From contig NZ_JACDTZ010000001.1 of the NCBI RefSeq assembly GCF_013978595.1, forward strand, positions 930,001 to 994,000: DNA of 64,000 nt. Direction: 5' to 3'. Origin of the DNA: Corynebacterium haematomassiliense (GTDB lineage Bacteria; Actinomycetota; Actinomycetes; Mycobacteriales; Mycobacteriaceae). The translations under genes and the position numbers were made by a program. Shown here in pieces: positions 26,619-34,724 of the stretch. Positions within the stretch are counted from its first letter, which is position 1. Each line of letters begins with the position of its first letter. Below the pieces are notes generated by a model. The model ran no database searches and was not told where the DNA came from. It was given only the letters and a program-made list of their open reading frames with translations.

Positions 26619-27605
26619 ATGTCAACTGCACGGAAAGTCCTCATCGCAGTAGGCGGCGTCCTCGCCGCGCTCATGCTTGTCGCCGTCGCCGTCGCGTTCG
26701 TCTACGGCCCCACCATGACCGCGAAGGTTTCGGGAACCGCGCGATTCTGGGGCACAGACACGCCAAGCCGCTACGCAAAGACAGTGTTGGATCTGTCGGA
26801 GGAGGGCATCTACGGCGACTCCGCGGAGTTCCGGGCCGCGCGCGCCGCAGCCGAAGATGCGGTTCAGGGGGCATCTTCGCGTGACGACGTCCGCTCCGCC
26901 CTCAATGATGCCGTGAAGGCTGCCGGCGGCAAGCACTCCAAGCTCATCGAGCCTGGTGCCGAGCAGGACAACGCAAGTGAAGCGGACACCCGCTCCCCGT
27001 CTGTGAATGTCAGGGACGGCGTGGCCTGGGCGACGGTGCCTGGTGTGAGCCGTCACGACGACGGCCAGCACTACGCCGACACGCTTACCAAGGGGTTGAC
27101 TGCCGCTCGCGACGGCGGTGCCTGCGGCGCGGTGGTGGACCTCCGCGGAAACGACGGAGGCGACATGGGGCCGATGCTCGCCGGGGTCTCTCCCCTGCTA
27201 CCGGACGGCACGGCGCTGGAGTTTGTCTCCAACGCATACTCCAGCCCCGTAACGATCGAGGGCAACGGGGTGCGCGGCGGCGGTAGTCCGACGACTACCT
27301 CCGGCGGCAAGTGGGACGCGCCGGTCGCAGTGCTTGTCGACGGCGATACCGCTTCCTCCGCCGAAGCGACCATGCTGGCGTTCCGAGGCTTGGACCACGC
27401 CAAGAGTTTCGGCACCCCGACAGCCGGCTACGCCTCAGCCAACATGGTCTACGACTTCCCCGATGGCAGCGCACTGATGCTGACCATTGCGAAAGATAAG
27501 GCACGCACCGGCGAAGTTTTCTCCGAAGACCCGATCCAGCCCGATGAGCCCGGCGGCGAAGACGCAGCCCTCGCGTGGCTCGCGGCCGAGCACAGCTGCG
27601 CATAA
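26619..27605 (+). CDS. S41 family (tail-specific protease-like) membrane-anchored peptidase
   Basis: A 328-residue protein with an N-terminal signal-anchor (about 5-27) and a C-terminal S41-type serine peptidase domain: the strand VVDLRGNDGGDMGPML and the nucleophile region LVDGDTASSAEATMLAF, followed by SFGTPTAGYAS, resemble the catalytic core. No PDZ domain is evident. Substrate unknown. ATG 26619 is chosen over ATG 26610; neither has a clear Shine-Dalgarno. Convergent with the ErpA-type gene over a shared terminator. Confidence 0.8.
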   Translation: MSTARKVLIAVGGVLAALMLVAVAVAFVYGPTMTAKVSGTARFWGTDTPSRYAKTVLDLSEEGIYGDSAEFRAARAAAEDAVQGASSRDDVRSALNDAVKAAGGKHSKLIEPGAEQDNASEADTRSPSVNVRDGVAWATVPGVSRHDDGQHYADTLTKGLTAARDGGACGAVVDLRGNDGGDMGPMLAGVSPLLPDGTALEFVSNAYSSPVTIEGNGVRGGGSPTTTSGGKWDAPVAVLVDGDTASSAEATMLAFRGLDHAKSFGTPTAGYASANMVYDFPDGSALMLTIAKDKARTGEVFSEDPIQPDEPGGEDAALAWLAAEHSCA

Positions 27606-27613
27606 GACGCGAA

Positions 27614-27646
27614 AAAGCTCCGCACTGTGTGACGGTGCGGAGCTTT
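27614..27646. terminator. Bidirectional terminator between convergent genes
   Basis: Perfect 12-bp stem AAAGCTCCGCAC/GTGCGGAGCTTT with A-run on the left and T-rich right side. Serves the S41 peptidase (+) and the ErpA-type gene (-). Confidence 0.88.
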
Positions 27647-27669
27647 AGTCGTCGATAAGCACGAAGTGC

Positions 27670-28014
27670 TTAGTTGAAGCTGTCGCCGCAGGCGCAGGCG
27701 GAACCCGCGTTCGGGTTATCGATGGTGAAGCCCTGCTGCTCGATGGTGTCCGCGAAATCGATGGTGGCGCCCATGAGGTACGGCACGCTCATCTTGTCCA
27801 CGACCAGGCGCACGCCGCCGACCTCGTCGGCCTTGTCGCCGTCCAGGTCACGGTCGTCGAAGTAGAGCTGGTAGCGCAGGCCGGCGCAGCCGCCCGGCTG
27901 GACAGCGATACGCAGGGACAGGTCGTTGCGGCCCTCCTGATCAAGCAGGGCCTTCGCCTTCGCAGCGGCGGCCTCGGTGAGGTTCACGCCGGTGGTAGAG
28001 GTGGGGGCAGTCAT
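27670..28014 (-). CDS. erpA: Iron-sulfur cluster insertion protein, HesB/IscA/ErpA family
   Basis: A-type Fe-S carrier of 114 residues. The three cluster-ligand cysteines are present: Cys in VQPGGCAGLRY and the C-terminal pair in CACGDSF. The frame extends upstream, but ATG 28014 with GGAG six bases before gives the usual length. It lies next to respiratory and lipoate-related genes that need Fe-S or Fe-S-derived sulfur. Paralogue assignment (ErpA versus IscA) is not certain. Confidence 0.9.
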   Translation of the reverse strand: MTAPTSTTGVNLTEAAAAKAKALLDQEGRNDLSLRIAVQPGGCAGLRYQLYFDDRDLDGDKADEVGGVRLVVDKMSVPYLMGATIDFADTIEQQGFTIDNPNAGSACACGDSFN

Positions 28015-28141
28015 TGCAGTCTCCTTCGTGCCTCGACTCAAGTCTTTCGATGTGGAGTGGCGCCCATGCTACGCGCCACTGGCCATGCACAGTGCAACCG
28101 GTAGGCGTGCCGGGTTATTCCACTCCCGCACGCGGGCCTTG

Positions 28142-28147
28142 TAGCCT
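28142..28147 (+). promoter_or_regulatory. -10 element for leaderless DUF3043 transcript
   Basis: TAGCCT (TANNNT) seven bases before GTG 28155, no Shine-Dalgarno. Confidence 0.45.
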
Positions 28148-28154
28148 AATGAGC

Positions 28155-28859
28155 GTGAAACTTCCCTGGCAGAAAACCGAGCAGAGCGCAGACGCGGCGC
28201 AGGGCTCGACGAAGGTCGAGCTGCCTGAGGCTGAGCAGGCCGAGCAGACGGGGGAAAAGCTCCCTAAGGGCTACACCCCGCCGAAGGGCCGCCCGACGCC
28301 GAAGCGCATCGACCAAGAGATCAAGCGCGGCGTGGTGCGCGACCCGAACGCCGCCACCCCGGCGCAGATCCGTCAGCGCGAAAAAGAGCTGAAGAAGACC
28401 ATGTCCAAGGAGGAGTGGAAGGCGCACAAGAAGCAGGTGCGGGAGGAAAACCGCGCCCGCAACCGCGAGATCCAGGCCCGCATGGACGCCGGCGACGAGC
28501 GCTACCTCACCGAGCGCGACCGCGGCGAGGTGCGCGGGTTCGTGCGCGACTGGGTGGATTCCAAGCGCTTCTTCAACAACTACGTCATGCCAGCCGCGCT
28601 GGTGCTCTTGCTGATCATGCTGATCGGCACCTGGCTACCGCGCGTGTCCGCCGTGCTGTCGCTGCTGAGCCTGCTGTTCATGCTGACCATCTTCATCGAG
28701 GGGTTCATCATCGGCATCCGGGCCAACCGCGCCGTGCGCGAGAAGTTCCCGGAGGCCGACACCGGCTTCGGCCTGGGCATGTACGCCTTCTCCCGCGCCA
28801 CCCAGCCGCGCAACTGGCGCACCCCGAAGCCGCGCGTGGCCGTGGGCGAGAAGGTTTAG
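28155..28859 (+). CDS. DUF3043 domain membrane protein
   Basis: A 234-residue actinobacterial protein of unknown function: charged N-terminal half (MKLPWQKTEQ, then PKGYTPPKGRPTPKR, the conserved DUF3043 feature), coiled basic region, and two adjacent membrane segments (about 138-156 and 160-181), ending in a basic tail. GTG 28155 is favoured by the spacing to TAGCCT; ATG 28149 is an alternative. Three bases before cobT. Confidence 0.85.
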   Translation: MKLPWQKTEQSADAAQGSTKVELPEAEQAEQTGEKLPKGYTPPKGRPTPKRIDQEIKRGVVRDPNAATPAQIRQREKELKKTMSKEEWKAHKKQVREENRARNREIQARMDAGDERYLTERDRGEVRGFVRDWVDSKRFFNNYVMPAALVLLLIMLIGTWLPRVSAVLSLLSLLFMLTIFIEGFIIGIRANRAVREKFPEADTGFGLGMYAFSRATQPRNWRTPKPRVAVGEKV

Positions 28860-28862
28860 GCC

Positions 28863-29849
28863 ATGCAGTTTCCACCGGTTGACGCCCCGAAGCAGTCCCA
28901 CGGCCACGCCGTCGCCGACGCCTTGGCTGGCTCTGCTGCGGGGCTGGCGCTGGGCAGGCTGGGTTCTCTGGCGTCCAGGATCGCCTCGGTGCAGGGCACG
29001 GATGTCCCCGCCCCGTTTGCCCGTCCGCGGGTTGTGATCGTGGCGGGCAAGCACGGCGTTGCCGCGCGCGGCGTGTCCGCGTGGACGGAAGACGCCGGCG
29101 ACGTGCAGGCCGAGCAGCTGCGCGCCGGCGGCGGCCCGGCCCACGCCGCGGCGCGACTGGCAGGTGCGACGGTGCGCTTCATCGGCGACTACCTGGACAC
29201 CCCCACCGGCGCCATCGACGTGGAGCCCGCCACCTCCCCCGAGGTGTTCGACGCTGCCCTCGCCGCCGGCGCCGAGGTGGCGGACAACGAGATCGATTCG
29301 GGCGCGGACCTGATCATCCCCGGCGACATCGGGGTGGGCAACACCACCGTCGCCGCGGCAGTCTACGGCGTATTCACCCGCACCGAGCCCGTCAAGGCCA
29401 TCGGCCGCGGCTCCGGCATCAACGACAAGGTGTGGAAGATCAAGGTCGCCGCGGTGCGCGACGCGATGTTCCGCGTCCGCGGCTTCCGCGAGGACACCGA
29501 GCGCGTCTGCGCCGAACTGACCGGCCCGGACTTCGCGTTCCTGGTCGGGCTGATCGCCCAGTCCGCCGCGCGCCGCACCCCGGTGCTCATCGGCGAGGCC
29601 TACCCCACCCTCGCCGCCTACGTTGCCGAGCGGCTCGCCCCCGGCACGAAGGACTGGCTCATCGCCGGCCAATCCACCACCGAACCGGCCCATGCCGGCT
29701 GCCTCGAGGCACTGGGCCTGACGCCGGTGCTGGCGCTGGAAATGAAAACGGGCCAGGGCGCAGGGGCCCTGGCCGCGCTCGGCCAGCTCAACCTCGCCGC
29801 AGAGTTGGCGGGTGAGGTGCTGGCCGAAGGTGCGTCGACAAGCAACTAG
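28863..29849 (+). CDS. cobT: Nicotinate-nucleotide--dimethylbenzimidazole phosphoribosyltransferase
   Basis: Makes alpha-ribazole phosphate for the lower ligand of cobalamin. The 328-residue protein carries the CobT core: VVIVAGKHGVAARGVSAW, IPGDIGVGNTTVAAAV, and near the C-terminus EMKTGQGAGALAAL, where the usual catalytic Glu region (LE..TGxGA) sits. cobU, which neighbours cobT in C. glutamicum, is not here. Convergent with ilvE; the two stop codons share the bases CTAG. Confidence 0.9.
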   Translation: MQFPPVDAPKQSHGHAVADALAGSAAGLALGRLGSLASRIASVQGTDVPAPFARPRVVIVAGKHGVAARGVSAWTEDAGDVQAEQLRAGGGPAHAAARLAGATVRFIGDYLDTPTGAIDVEPATSPEVFDAALAAGAEVADNEIDSGADLIIPGDIGVGNTTVAAAVYGVFTRTEPVKAIGRGSGINDKVWKIKVAAVRDAMFRVRGFREDTERVCAELTGPDFAFLVGLIAQSAARRTPVLIGEAYPTLAAYVAERLAPGTKDWLIAGQSTTEPAHAGCLEALGLTPVLALEMKTGQGAGALAALGQLNLAAELAGEVLAEGASTSN

Positions 29850-30952
29850 CTCTCAATGAGCACGGTGTTCCAGCCGTGGGTGTCCTCCGCGTCGCCGGTC
29901 TGGATGCCGCGCAGGCGCTCGCGCATGGCCATGGTGACCTCGCCGGCCTCGTTGTTGTTCACAGTGAACTCGCCCTCGTTGGACTTCACGATGCCGACCG
30001 GGGTGATCACGGCCGCGGTGCCGCACGCCATGGTCTCGGTGATCGTGCCGTTTTCGACCCCGGAGCGCCACTCTTCCACCGTGATCTTGCGCTCCTCAGT
30101 GGAGTACCCCAGGTCCTCGGCCACTTGGAGCAGGGACTTGCGGGTGATGCCCGGCAGCAGCGAACCCGACAGCGCAGGCGTGATGATCTTCGCTTCCGCG
30201 CCCGAGCCCTCGACGAACATGAGGTTCATGCCGCCCATCTCCTCGATGTACTTGCGCTCGATCGCGTCGAGCCAGACCACCTGGTCGCAGCCCTTCTCCG
30301 CCGCCTGCTGCTGCGCCAAAAGGGACGCGGCGTAGTTGCCGGCGAACTTCGCATCACCCGTGCCGCCGGGGGCCGCGCGGACATAGTCCTCGGAGATCCA
30401 GACGCTCACCGGCTTGATGCCGCCAGAGAAATACGCGCCGGCCGGCGAGGCGATGATGTAGAAGCTGTAGCTCGAGGACGGCTTCACGCCCAGCGTCTTC
30501 TCCGTGCCGATCATGAACGGGCGCAGGTACAGCGACGCCTCGCCGCCGGCTTCCGGCACCCAGTCGGAGTCAATGTCCACGATCTGGCGCACCGCCTCCA
30601 GGAAGACCTCCTCCGGCAGCTCCGGCATGGCCATGCGCTTGGCGGAGTTGTTCAGGCGCTTCGCGTTCTGCTCCGGGCGGAACGCGGTGATGCTGCCGTC
30701 GGTGTGGCGGTAGGCCTTCAGTCCCTCGAAGATGGCCTGGCCGTAGTGGAACACGTTGGACGCCGGATCCAGCGAGATCGGCTCGTTGGCGCGCACCTGC
30801 GCGTTGTGCCAGCCTTCGTCCTCGGTCCAATCGATGGAGACCATGTGGTCCGTGAACTGCTGGCCAAACGCCGGGTCTTCGAGGATCTTCGCGCGCTCCG
30901 CGTCGGGGGTGGGGTTTGCGGTGGGGGTAATTGTGAATTCGATCTCAGCCAT
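29846..30952 (-). CDS. ilvE: Branched-chain amino acid aminotransferase
   Basis: PLP enzyme for the last step of Leu, Ile and Val synthesis. The 368-residue class IV aminotransferase starts MAEIEFTITPT and shows VFHYGQAIFEGLKAYR, GDAKFAGNYAASLLAQ (PLP Lys is in this block) and TEEWRSGVENGTITE-like phosphate-binding end ACGTAAVITPVG. The open frame extends 135 codons upstream without coding character. TACCCT lies seven bases before ATG 30952, indicating a leaderless transcript, divergent from pepA. Confidence 0.95.
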   Translation of the reverse strand: MAEIEFTITPTANPTPDAERAKILEDPAFGQQFTDHMVSIDWTEDEGWHNAQVRANEPISLDPASNVFHYGQAIFEGLKAYRHTDGSITAFRPEQNAKRLNNSAKRMAMPELPEEVFLEAVRQIVDIDSDWVPEAGGEASLYLRPFMIGTEKTLGVKPSSSYSFYIIASPAGAYFSGGIKPVSVWISEDYVRAAPGGTGDAKFAGNYAASLLAQQQAAEKGCDQVVWLDAIERKYIEEMGGMNLMFVEGSGAEAKIITPALSGSLLPGITRKSLLQVAEDLGYSTEERKITVEEWRSGVENGTITETMACGTAAVITPVGIVKSNEGEFTVNNNEAGEVTMAMRERLRGIQTGDAEDTHGWNTVLIES

Positions 30953-30959
30953 ACGGACC

Positions 30960-30965
30960 AGGGTA
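30960..30965 (-). promoter_or_regulatory. -10 element for leaderless ilvE transcript
   Basis: TACCCT (TANNNT) seven bases before the ilvE ATG on the minus strand; no Shine-Dalgarno. Confidence 0.5.
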
Positions 30966-31022
30966 CTCCCCTCATTCAGTACGCTCACAGGGTGTAATTG
31001 CCCGCACAACGAAAGGACATCC

Positions 31023-32510
31023 ATGGCCTTCGACATCAGCCTCCCCGCCCGCGGCACCACGGTGCGCACAACGCTCGGCACCACTGCCCCGGAAGGTGCG
31101 GCGCTGCTCGTCCCCGTCGCGAACGGCGAGGACGGCATCGAGGTCCCGGTCACCGCACTCGCCCCGAAGGGTTTGCTGGAGGCGCTGGTTGCGGTCGGTG
31201 CCAAGGGCACCGAGGGCGAGGTGACGCGTCTGCTTATCGACGGCTCCCTGGTCACCGCATTCGGCCTCGGCGACGCCGCCGAGATCGATGACGAAGCCGT
31301 CCGCCGCGGCGTCGGCGCGGCCGCGCGCGCGTTGAACGACGTGGAGCGCGCCGCCATCTCCGCCGAGTTCGGCGTCGCCCCCGTGGTGGAGGGCCTGCTT
31401 TTGGGCGGCTACACCTACACCGGCCTGAAGTCCCAGGCAGAGGTGCTAGACGACGAGAACACCGACGCCGAAACGCCGCAGACCACCGAGGTCACCGTCG
31501 TCGGCGCCGACGAGGCCGAGTACAACGCCGCCGTGATTGTCGCCGAGTCCGTGAACCTGGCGCGCGACCTGGTCAACACCCCGGCGAACTACCTCTACCC
31601 CGAGTCCTACGCGTCCGTGATGGGCGAGGTCGCCTCCACGGCTGGCCTGGACATCGAGGTGCTCGACGAGTCTGCGCTGGAGAGCCAGGGCTTCGGCGGC
31701 ATCCTCGCCGTGGGCCGCGGCTCGTCGCGCCCGCCGCGCCTGGTGCACCTGACCTGGGCGCCCTCCGGGGCATCGAAGAAGGTCGCGCTGGTGGGCAAGG
31801 GCATCACCTTCGACACCGGCGGCATTTCGCTGAAGCCCGGCTCCGGCATGGAGGACATGATCTCGGACATGGGCGGCTCCGCAGCCCAGCTCGCCGTCAT
31901 CGCCGCGGCGGCGCGCCTTGAGCTGCCGGTGCGCGTCGACGCCTGGCTGCCCTTGGCGGAGAACATGCCGTCCGGCACCGCCACCCGCCCGGGCGATGTA
32001 ATCACCCATTATGGCGGCATCACCAGCGAGGTCATCAACACCGACGCCGAGGGACGCCTCGTACTTGCCGACGCCATCGCCCGCGCCTGCGAGGACGCCC
32101 CCGCCTACCTCATCGAAACGGCCACGCTCACCGGCGCGCAGTTAGTGGCGCTGGGCAACCGCACCGCAGGCGTGATGGGCTCCGATAAGTTGCGCGACCT
32201 CATCGCCGAGACCGGCCGCGGCGTGGGCGAGCAGGCCTGGGCCATGCCGCTTCTGGAAGAGCAGGAGGACGAGCTGAAGTCCCCCATCGCCGACATCCGC
32301 AACACCCACAACGCGCGCACCGGCGGCATGCTGTTTGCGGGCCTGTATCTGTCCCGCTTCGTGCCGGAGGACGTCGAGTGGGCGCACGTCGACGTCGCCG
32401 GGCCCGCCTGGAACGGCGGCACCCCCTACGGCTACACCCCGAAGCGTGCCACTGGCGCGCCTGTGCGGACGATTGTGGAGACGTTGTCGCGCCTCGTCGA
32501 TAAGCAATAG
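31023..32510 (+). CDS. pepA: Leucyl aminopeptidase (M17 family)
   Basis: Dizinc cytosolic aminopeptidase; 495 residues. The metal-binding and catalytic motifs are present: GKGITFDTGGISLKP (Lys and Asp ligands), MISDMGGSA and NTDAEGRLVLADA. The N-terminal macro-like domain (about 1-170) is weakly conserved as usual. ATG 31023 has AAAGGA five bases upstream. Convergent with the gene at 34725 across repeats and an IS element. Its last codons contain the GTCGATAAGCAA motif. Confidence 0.95.
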   Translation: MAFDISLPARGTTVRTTLGTTAPEGAALLVPVANGEDGIEVPVTALAPKGLLEALVAVGAKGTEGEVTRLLIDGSLVTAFGLGDAAEIDDEAVRRGVGAAARALNDVERAAISAEFGVAPVVEGLLLGGYTYTGLKSQAEVLDDENTDAETPQTTEVTVVGADEAEYNAAVIVAESVNLARDLVNTPANYLYPESYASVMGEVASTAGLDIEVLDESALESQGFGGILAVGRGSSRPPRLVHLTWAPSGASKKVALVGKGITFDTGGISLKPGSGMEDMISDMGGSAAQLAVIAAAARLELPVRVDAWLPLAENMPSGTATRPGDVITHYGGITSEVINTDAEGRLVLADAIARACEDAPAYLIETATLTGAQLVALGNRTAGVMGSDKLRDLIAETGRGVGEQAWAMPLLEEQEDELKSPIADIRNTHNARTGGMLFAGLYLSRFVPEDVEWAHVDVAGPAWNGGTPYGYTPKRATGAPVRTIVETLSRLVDKQ

Positions 32511-32511
32511 C

Positions 32512-32542
32512 ATTTTGTACGGATCAACAACGCCCCCGGCGT
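32512..32542. repeat. Fragment of the 18-bp-arm hairpin module (left arm)
   Basis: TTTTGTACGGATCAACAA resembles the left arm of the module at 10310, followed by CGCCCCCGG. No right arm follows; the 77-bp module begins instead, so this looks like a truncated copy. Confidence 0.6.
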
Positions 32543-32619
32543 TCGCAAGATCTGACAACCGCCCGACATTTCCGCAGGTCGCCACGGGCCGATTTCGGCA
32601 GAATGTCAACTTTTACGAG
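32543..32619. repeat. 77-bp hairpin module, second copy
   Basis: Near-identical to 9874-9950, with the pairing arms GACATT and AATGTC. The TCCGCAATGCGGA element follows directly (32620-32646). Confidence 0.85.
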
Positions 32620-32646
32620 GTTGTCCGCAATGCGGAGCCCGCAAGC
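32620..32646. repeat. TCCGCAATGCGGA element, fifth copy
   Basis: TTGTCCGCAATGCGGAGCCC followed by GCAAGC; the other four copies end the composite repeats at 9692-9854, 9967-10038, 10053-10126 and 10140-10302. The core is an odd-length palindrome. Confidence 0.85.
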
Positions 32647-32652
32647 GGCGTC

Positions 32653-32675
32653 TTTTGTACGAATCGACAAAACGC
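32653..32675. repeat. Left half of hairpin module interrupted by the IS
   Basis: Exact left arm TTTTGTACGAATCGACAA (32653-32670) plus AAACGC region; the last four bases ACGC (32672-32675) are the left target-site duplicate. The right half resumes at 34664. Confidence 0.85.
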
Positions 32676-32709
32676 GCTTTGTGTCAAGTGGTTGTGAACA
32701 GTTTCTGGT

Positions 32710-33678
32710 TCAGGCGACGGTAAGTGTGGGTGATTGTGGGCGGGTTTTGGTGGTTGTGCGGATGATGGTGACCTCTTTGGGTAGTCCGGTCGGTGTTTTG
32801 GGCATTGCGGTGATGAGTCCGGCTTCGAGTGCGGCACGTGCTGCGTTGATGCGGTTGGTTTCGTATTGCTTCCAGGTACCGTCGAGCACGCTTTGCGGGG
32901 TGTAGCCGTTGATGCCGCTGTGGGGCCGGTTGTTGTAGTGCCTGGTAAAGCGGGCTACCCATTGGGTGGCGGCGTCGATGTCGGCGAAGGCTTTCGGGTA
33001 GTACGCAAATCCCTTCATGGTGTGGAACAGTGACTCCATCTGGGGGTTGTCGTTGCTTGTTGCCGGCCGGCTAAACGATGCGTCAACGTCGTGTTTGGCG
33101 AACACTCGCTTTAAGGCGTTGCTTCGCATAGCTGCCCCGTTGTCGGAGTGCACGGTTTGCACTGTGGGGTAGCGCGTCAAGATGTCGTCGAAGAGTTTGG
33201 ATACACCGCGTGCGTCTTCGCGGTGGGTGACCAACGTGCCGATCACGGCGCGTGAGTACAGGTCGATGATGGTGTGGCAGGCGTAGTTTTCGTTGACGAA
33301 CGGGCCAGGCAGGAATGTGATGTCCCAGCACAGCACTTGTGCTGGTGCAGTAGCGACGACATGTGGTGGCTGGTTGTTGCCGCGTTTCGACCTGCGTTTG
33401 GTGCGAGTGCAGTTACGGTGCTTCAACAGTCTGTTGTGCTTGCGGGCGATGCGGTAGAAGCTGCTCAAACTGGCGACGTAAACGCCGTGGTTATAGGCGT
33501 TGTAGAACACATCGTCCACGCTCGATTGCGGGTTGGCGTCCAGCTGGGCGAGGATCTTATCGACGTGTTCCTGTGTGAGCCGGGCGATGTTGCGTTCGTG
33601 GTGGGCAATCGGGTTGGCGGTTTTCGGCCGCGGGTTGGATTCGTAGTAGATCCGGCTGCGGCTGACTCCCAGCAACAC
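32710..33678 (-). CDS. IS3-like transposase OrfB (DDE integrase domain)
   Basis: Catalytic subunit of the IS transposase, rve-type: first Asp in CWDITFLPG, second in HSDNGAAM, Glu in NPQMESLFHTMKG, then YNNRPHSGINGYTP, the usual C-terminal IS3 OrfB block. The N-terminal part reads LLGVSRSRIYYE, preceded in the same frame by RLIDALVGLGHSTSRACV, which belongs to the family but has no ATG. This implies production as an OrfA-OrfB fusion by -1 frameshifting upstream of 33702, or start at the GTG/TTG near 33678. Confidence 0.88.
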   Translation of the reverse strand: MLLGVSRSRIYYESNPRPKTANPIAHHERNIARLTQEHVDKILAQLDANPQSSVDDVFYNAYNHGVYVASLSSFYRIARKHNRLLKHRNCTRTKRRSKRGNNQPPHVVATAPAQVLCWDITFLPGPFVNENYACHTIIDLYSRAVIGTLVTHREDARGVSKLFDDILTRYPTVQTVHSDNGAAMRSNALKRVFAKHDVDASFSRPATSNDNPQMESLFHTMKGFAYYPKAFADIDAATQWVARFTRHYNNRPHSGINGYTPQSVLDGTWKQYETNRINAARAALEAGLITAMPKTPTGLPKEVTIIRTTTKTRPQSPTLTVA

Positions 33679-33701
33679 ACACGCCCGGGAAGTGGAGTGG
33701 C

Positions 33702-34613
33702 CTAATCCGACAAGGGCGTCGATGAGTCGTTGTTCTTCTTGTCGACCAGCTTCATAGCGTCGCGTTTCGTCTTCGGATAGGCGTTTTCCTCCGCGTCGTA
33801 GTCCACGCCAGGAAGATCGGGCATGGACGCTAAAGCTTTTCCCAACACATCACTGGTTTTGACCCATTTATCCAGTTCTTGTTCTTGCCGGGTGCGTTTG
33901 CGGTTGGCTTTGGCGAGTTCTTTTTTCAACCGTTCGTTTTCCCGAATCATCGCCTCAACCTGGCGACGTGACTGCGTGAGGTCATCTGAGGTGCGTTTTC
34001 CCACTGTTCCTGCCTTTCGTTTATGCGTGTAATGCGCGATCGACCCGTCTGCGACCATGGTGGCCCACCGCAGCACTGTCCGGTGGCACAGATCATGCCT
34101 GGCGATAAACGCCTCCTTTTCACCGTAAGGAAGCGAAAGGTAGCGCTGCACCAGCGACGTCACCGCCGCGGCGTCGAGCACCGCTGGCAGTTCCTCGTCG
34201 CCGACCGACGCTGCCTTTTGCTGCGCGCAGGTCAAAAGCCCAAGCTGTTGGCCCCACCGAAAGATCTTGGCTCCATACAGCCCATGGCGATCAAGCCAGA
34301 TACCTTTCGCCCCATACGGCAACTGGCGATAGATCGTGACCATCTGTCGCTTCTGAGCGGCAGTAAAATCCAACCCCCGCGAATACGGCTGGCACGCTGT
34401 AAACACAACCGCGCCAGCCTGCGGCATAACCAGGTCATCCTCGTCGAGGACCTCGCCAGGAGACAGCACCGTCACCGCAAGGGACAACACATCATCAGCG
34501 CGAAGCCTCCGCCTGGGCAGGCGACCGCTTCGAACCTGTTGACCACCGACCGAAGCTGCCTCGGACAGCACGTCCGGCTCCGGGATCAACACTGGAACAT
34601 CGAGCAAAGTCAT
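33702..34613 (-). CDS. IS3-like transposase OrfA with two HTH regions
   Basis: A 303-residue DNA-binding partner protein. Two similar helix-turn-helix segments are visible, one in LPYGAKGIWLDRHGLYGAKI and one in LPYGEKEAFIARHDLCHRTV, followed by a leucine-rich coiled coil (about 210-250, RQVEAMIRENERLKKELAKA). It is about three times the usual IS3 OrfA length. ATG 34613 has AGGAGG eight bases upstream. Its last 15 codons overlap the open OrfB frame. Confidence 0.82.
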   Translation of the reverse strand: MTLLDVPVLIPEPDVLSEAASVGGQQVRSGRLPRRRLRADDVLSLAVTVLSPGEVLDEDDLVMPQAGAVVFTACQPYSRGLDFTAAQKRQMVTIYRQLPYGAKGIWLDRHGLYGAKIFRWGQQLGLLTCAQQKAASVGDEELPAVLDAAAVTSLVQRYLSLPYGEKEAFIARHDLCHRTVLRWATMVADGSIAHYTHKRKAGTVGKRTSDDLTQSRRQVEAMIRENERLKKELAKANRKRTRQEQELDKWVKTSDVLGKALASMPDLPGVDYDAEENAYPKTKRDAMKLVDKKNNDSSTPLSD

Positions 34614-34663
34614 GAACAAAACCTCCTACGGATCGTTGTTCACAACCAGCCTGACAGAGAGGG

Positions 34664-34724
34664 ACGCCCCGGTTCCTCATCCCCCCACCTGGGGAAATGC
34701 CGGGGCGTTGTCGATTTATACAAA
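34664..34724. repeat. Right half of hairpin module interrupted by the IS
   Basis: ACGCCCCGG, CCCCCACCTGGGG and the diverged right arm TTGTCGATTTATACAAA (34708-34724). Together with 32653-32675 it reconstructs the module seen intact at 10310-10390. It ends at the stop codon of the next gene. Confidence 0.85.

Larger units (their letters stand above)
32676..34663 (-). mobile_element. IS3-like insertion sequence, 1988 bp, flanked by 4-bp ACGC duplication
   Basis: Boundaries come from comparison with the intact hairpin module at 10310-10390: module sequence stops after ACGC at 32675 and resumes with ACGC at 34664. Near the ends lie imperfect inverted repeats, TGTCAAG-TGGTTGTGAACA on the left and TGTCAGGCTGGTTGTGAACA (reverse complement) on the right. 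It carries an HTH OrfA (33702-34613) and a DDE OrfB (32710-33678 or longer) in the IS3 arrangement. Both frames are intact, so it may be active. Confidence 0.88.

Noticed and set aside
30953..31357. N-terminal extension of IlvE
   Set aside because: It overlaps the pepA start, has no homology-like pattern, and a leaderless promoter fits ATG 30952.
32682..34656. IS borders set at the TGTCA inverted repeats
   Set aside because: No target duplication results; comparison with the intact hairpin module places the borders at 32676 and 34663 with ACGC duplicated.
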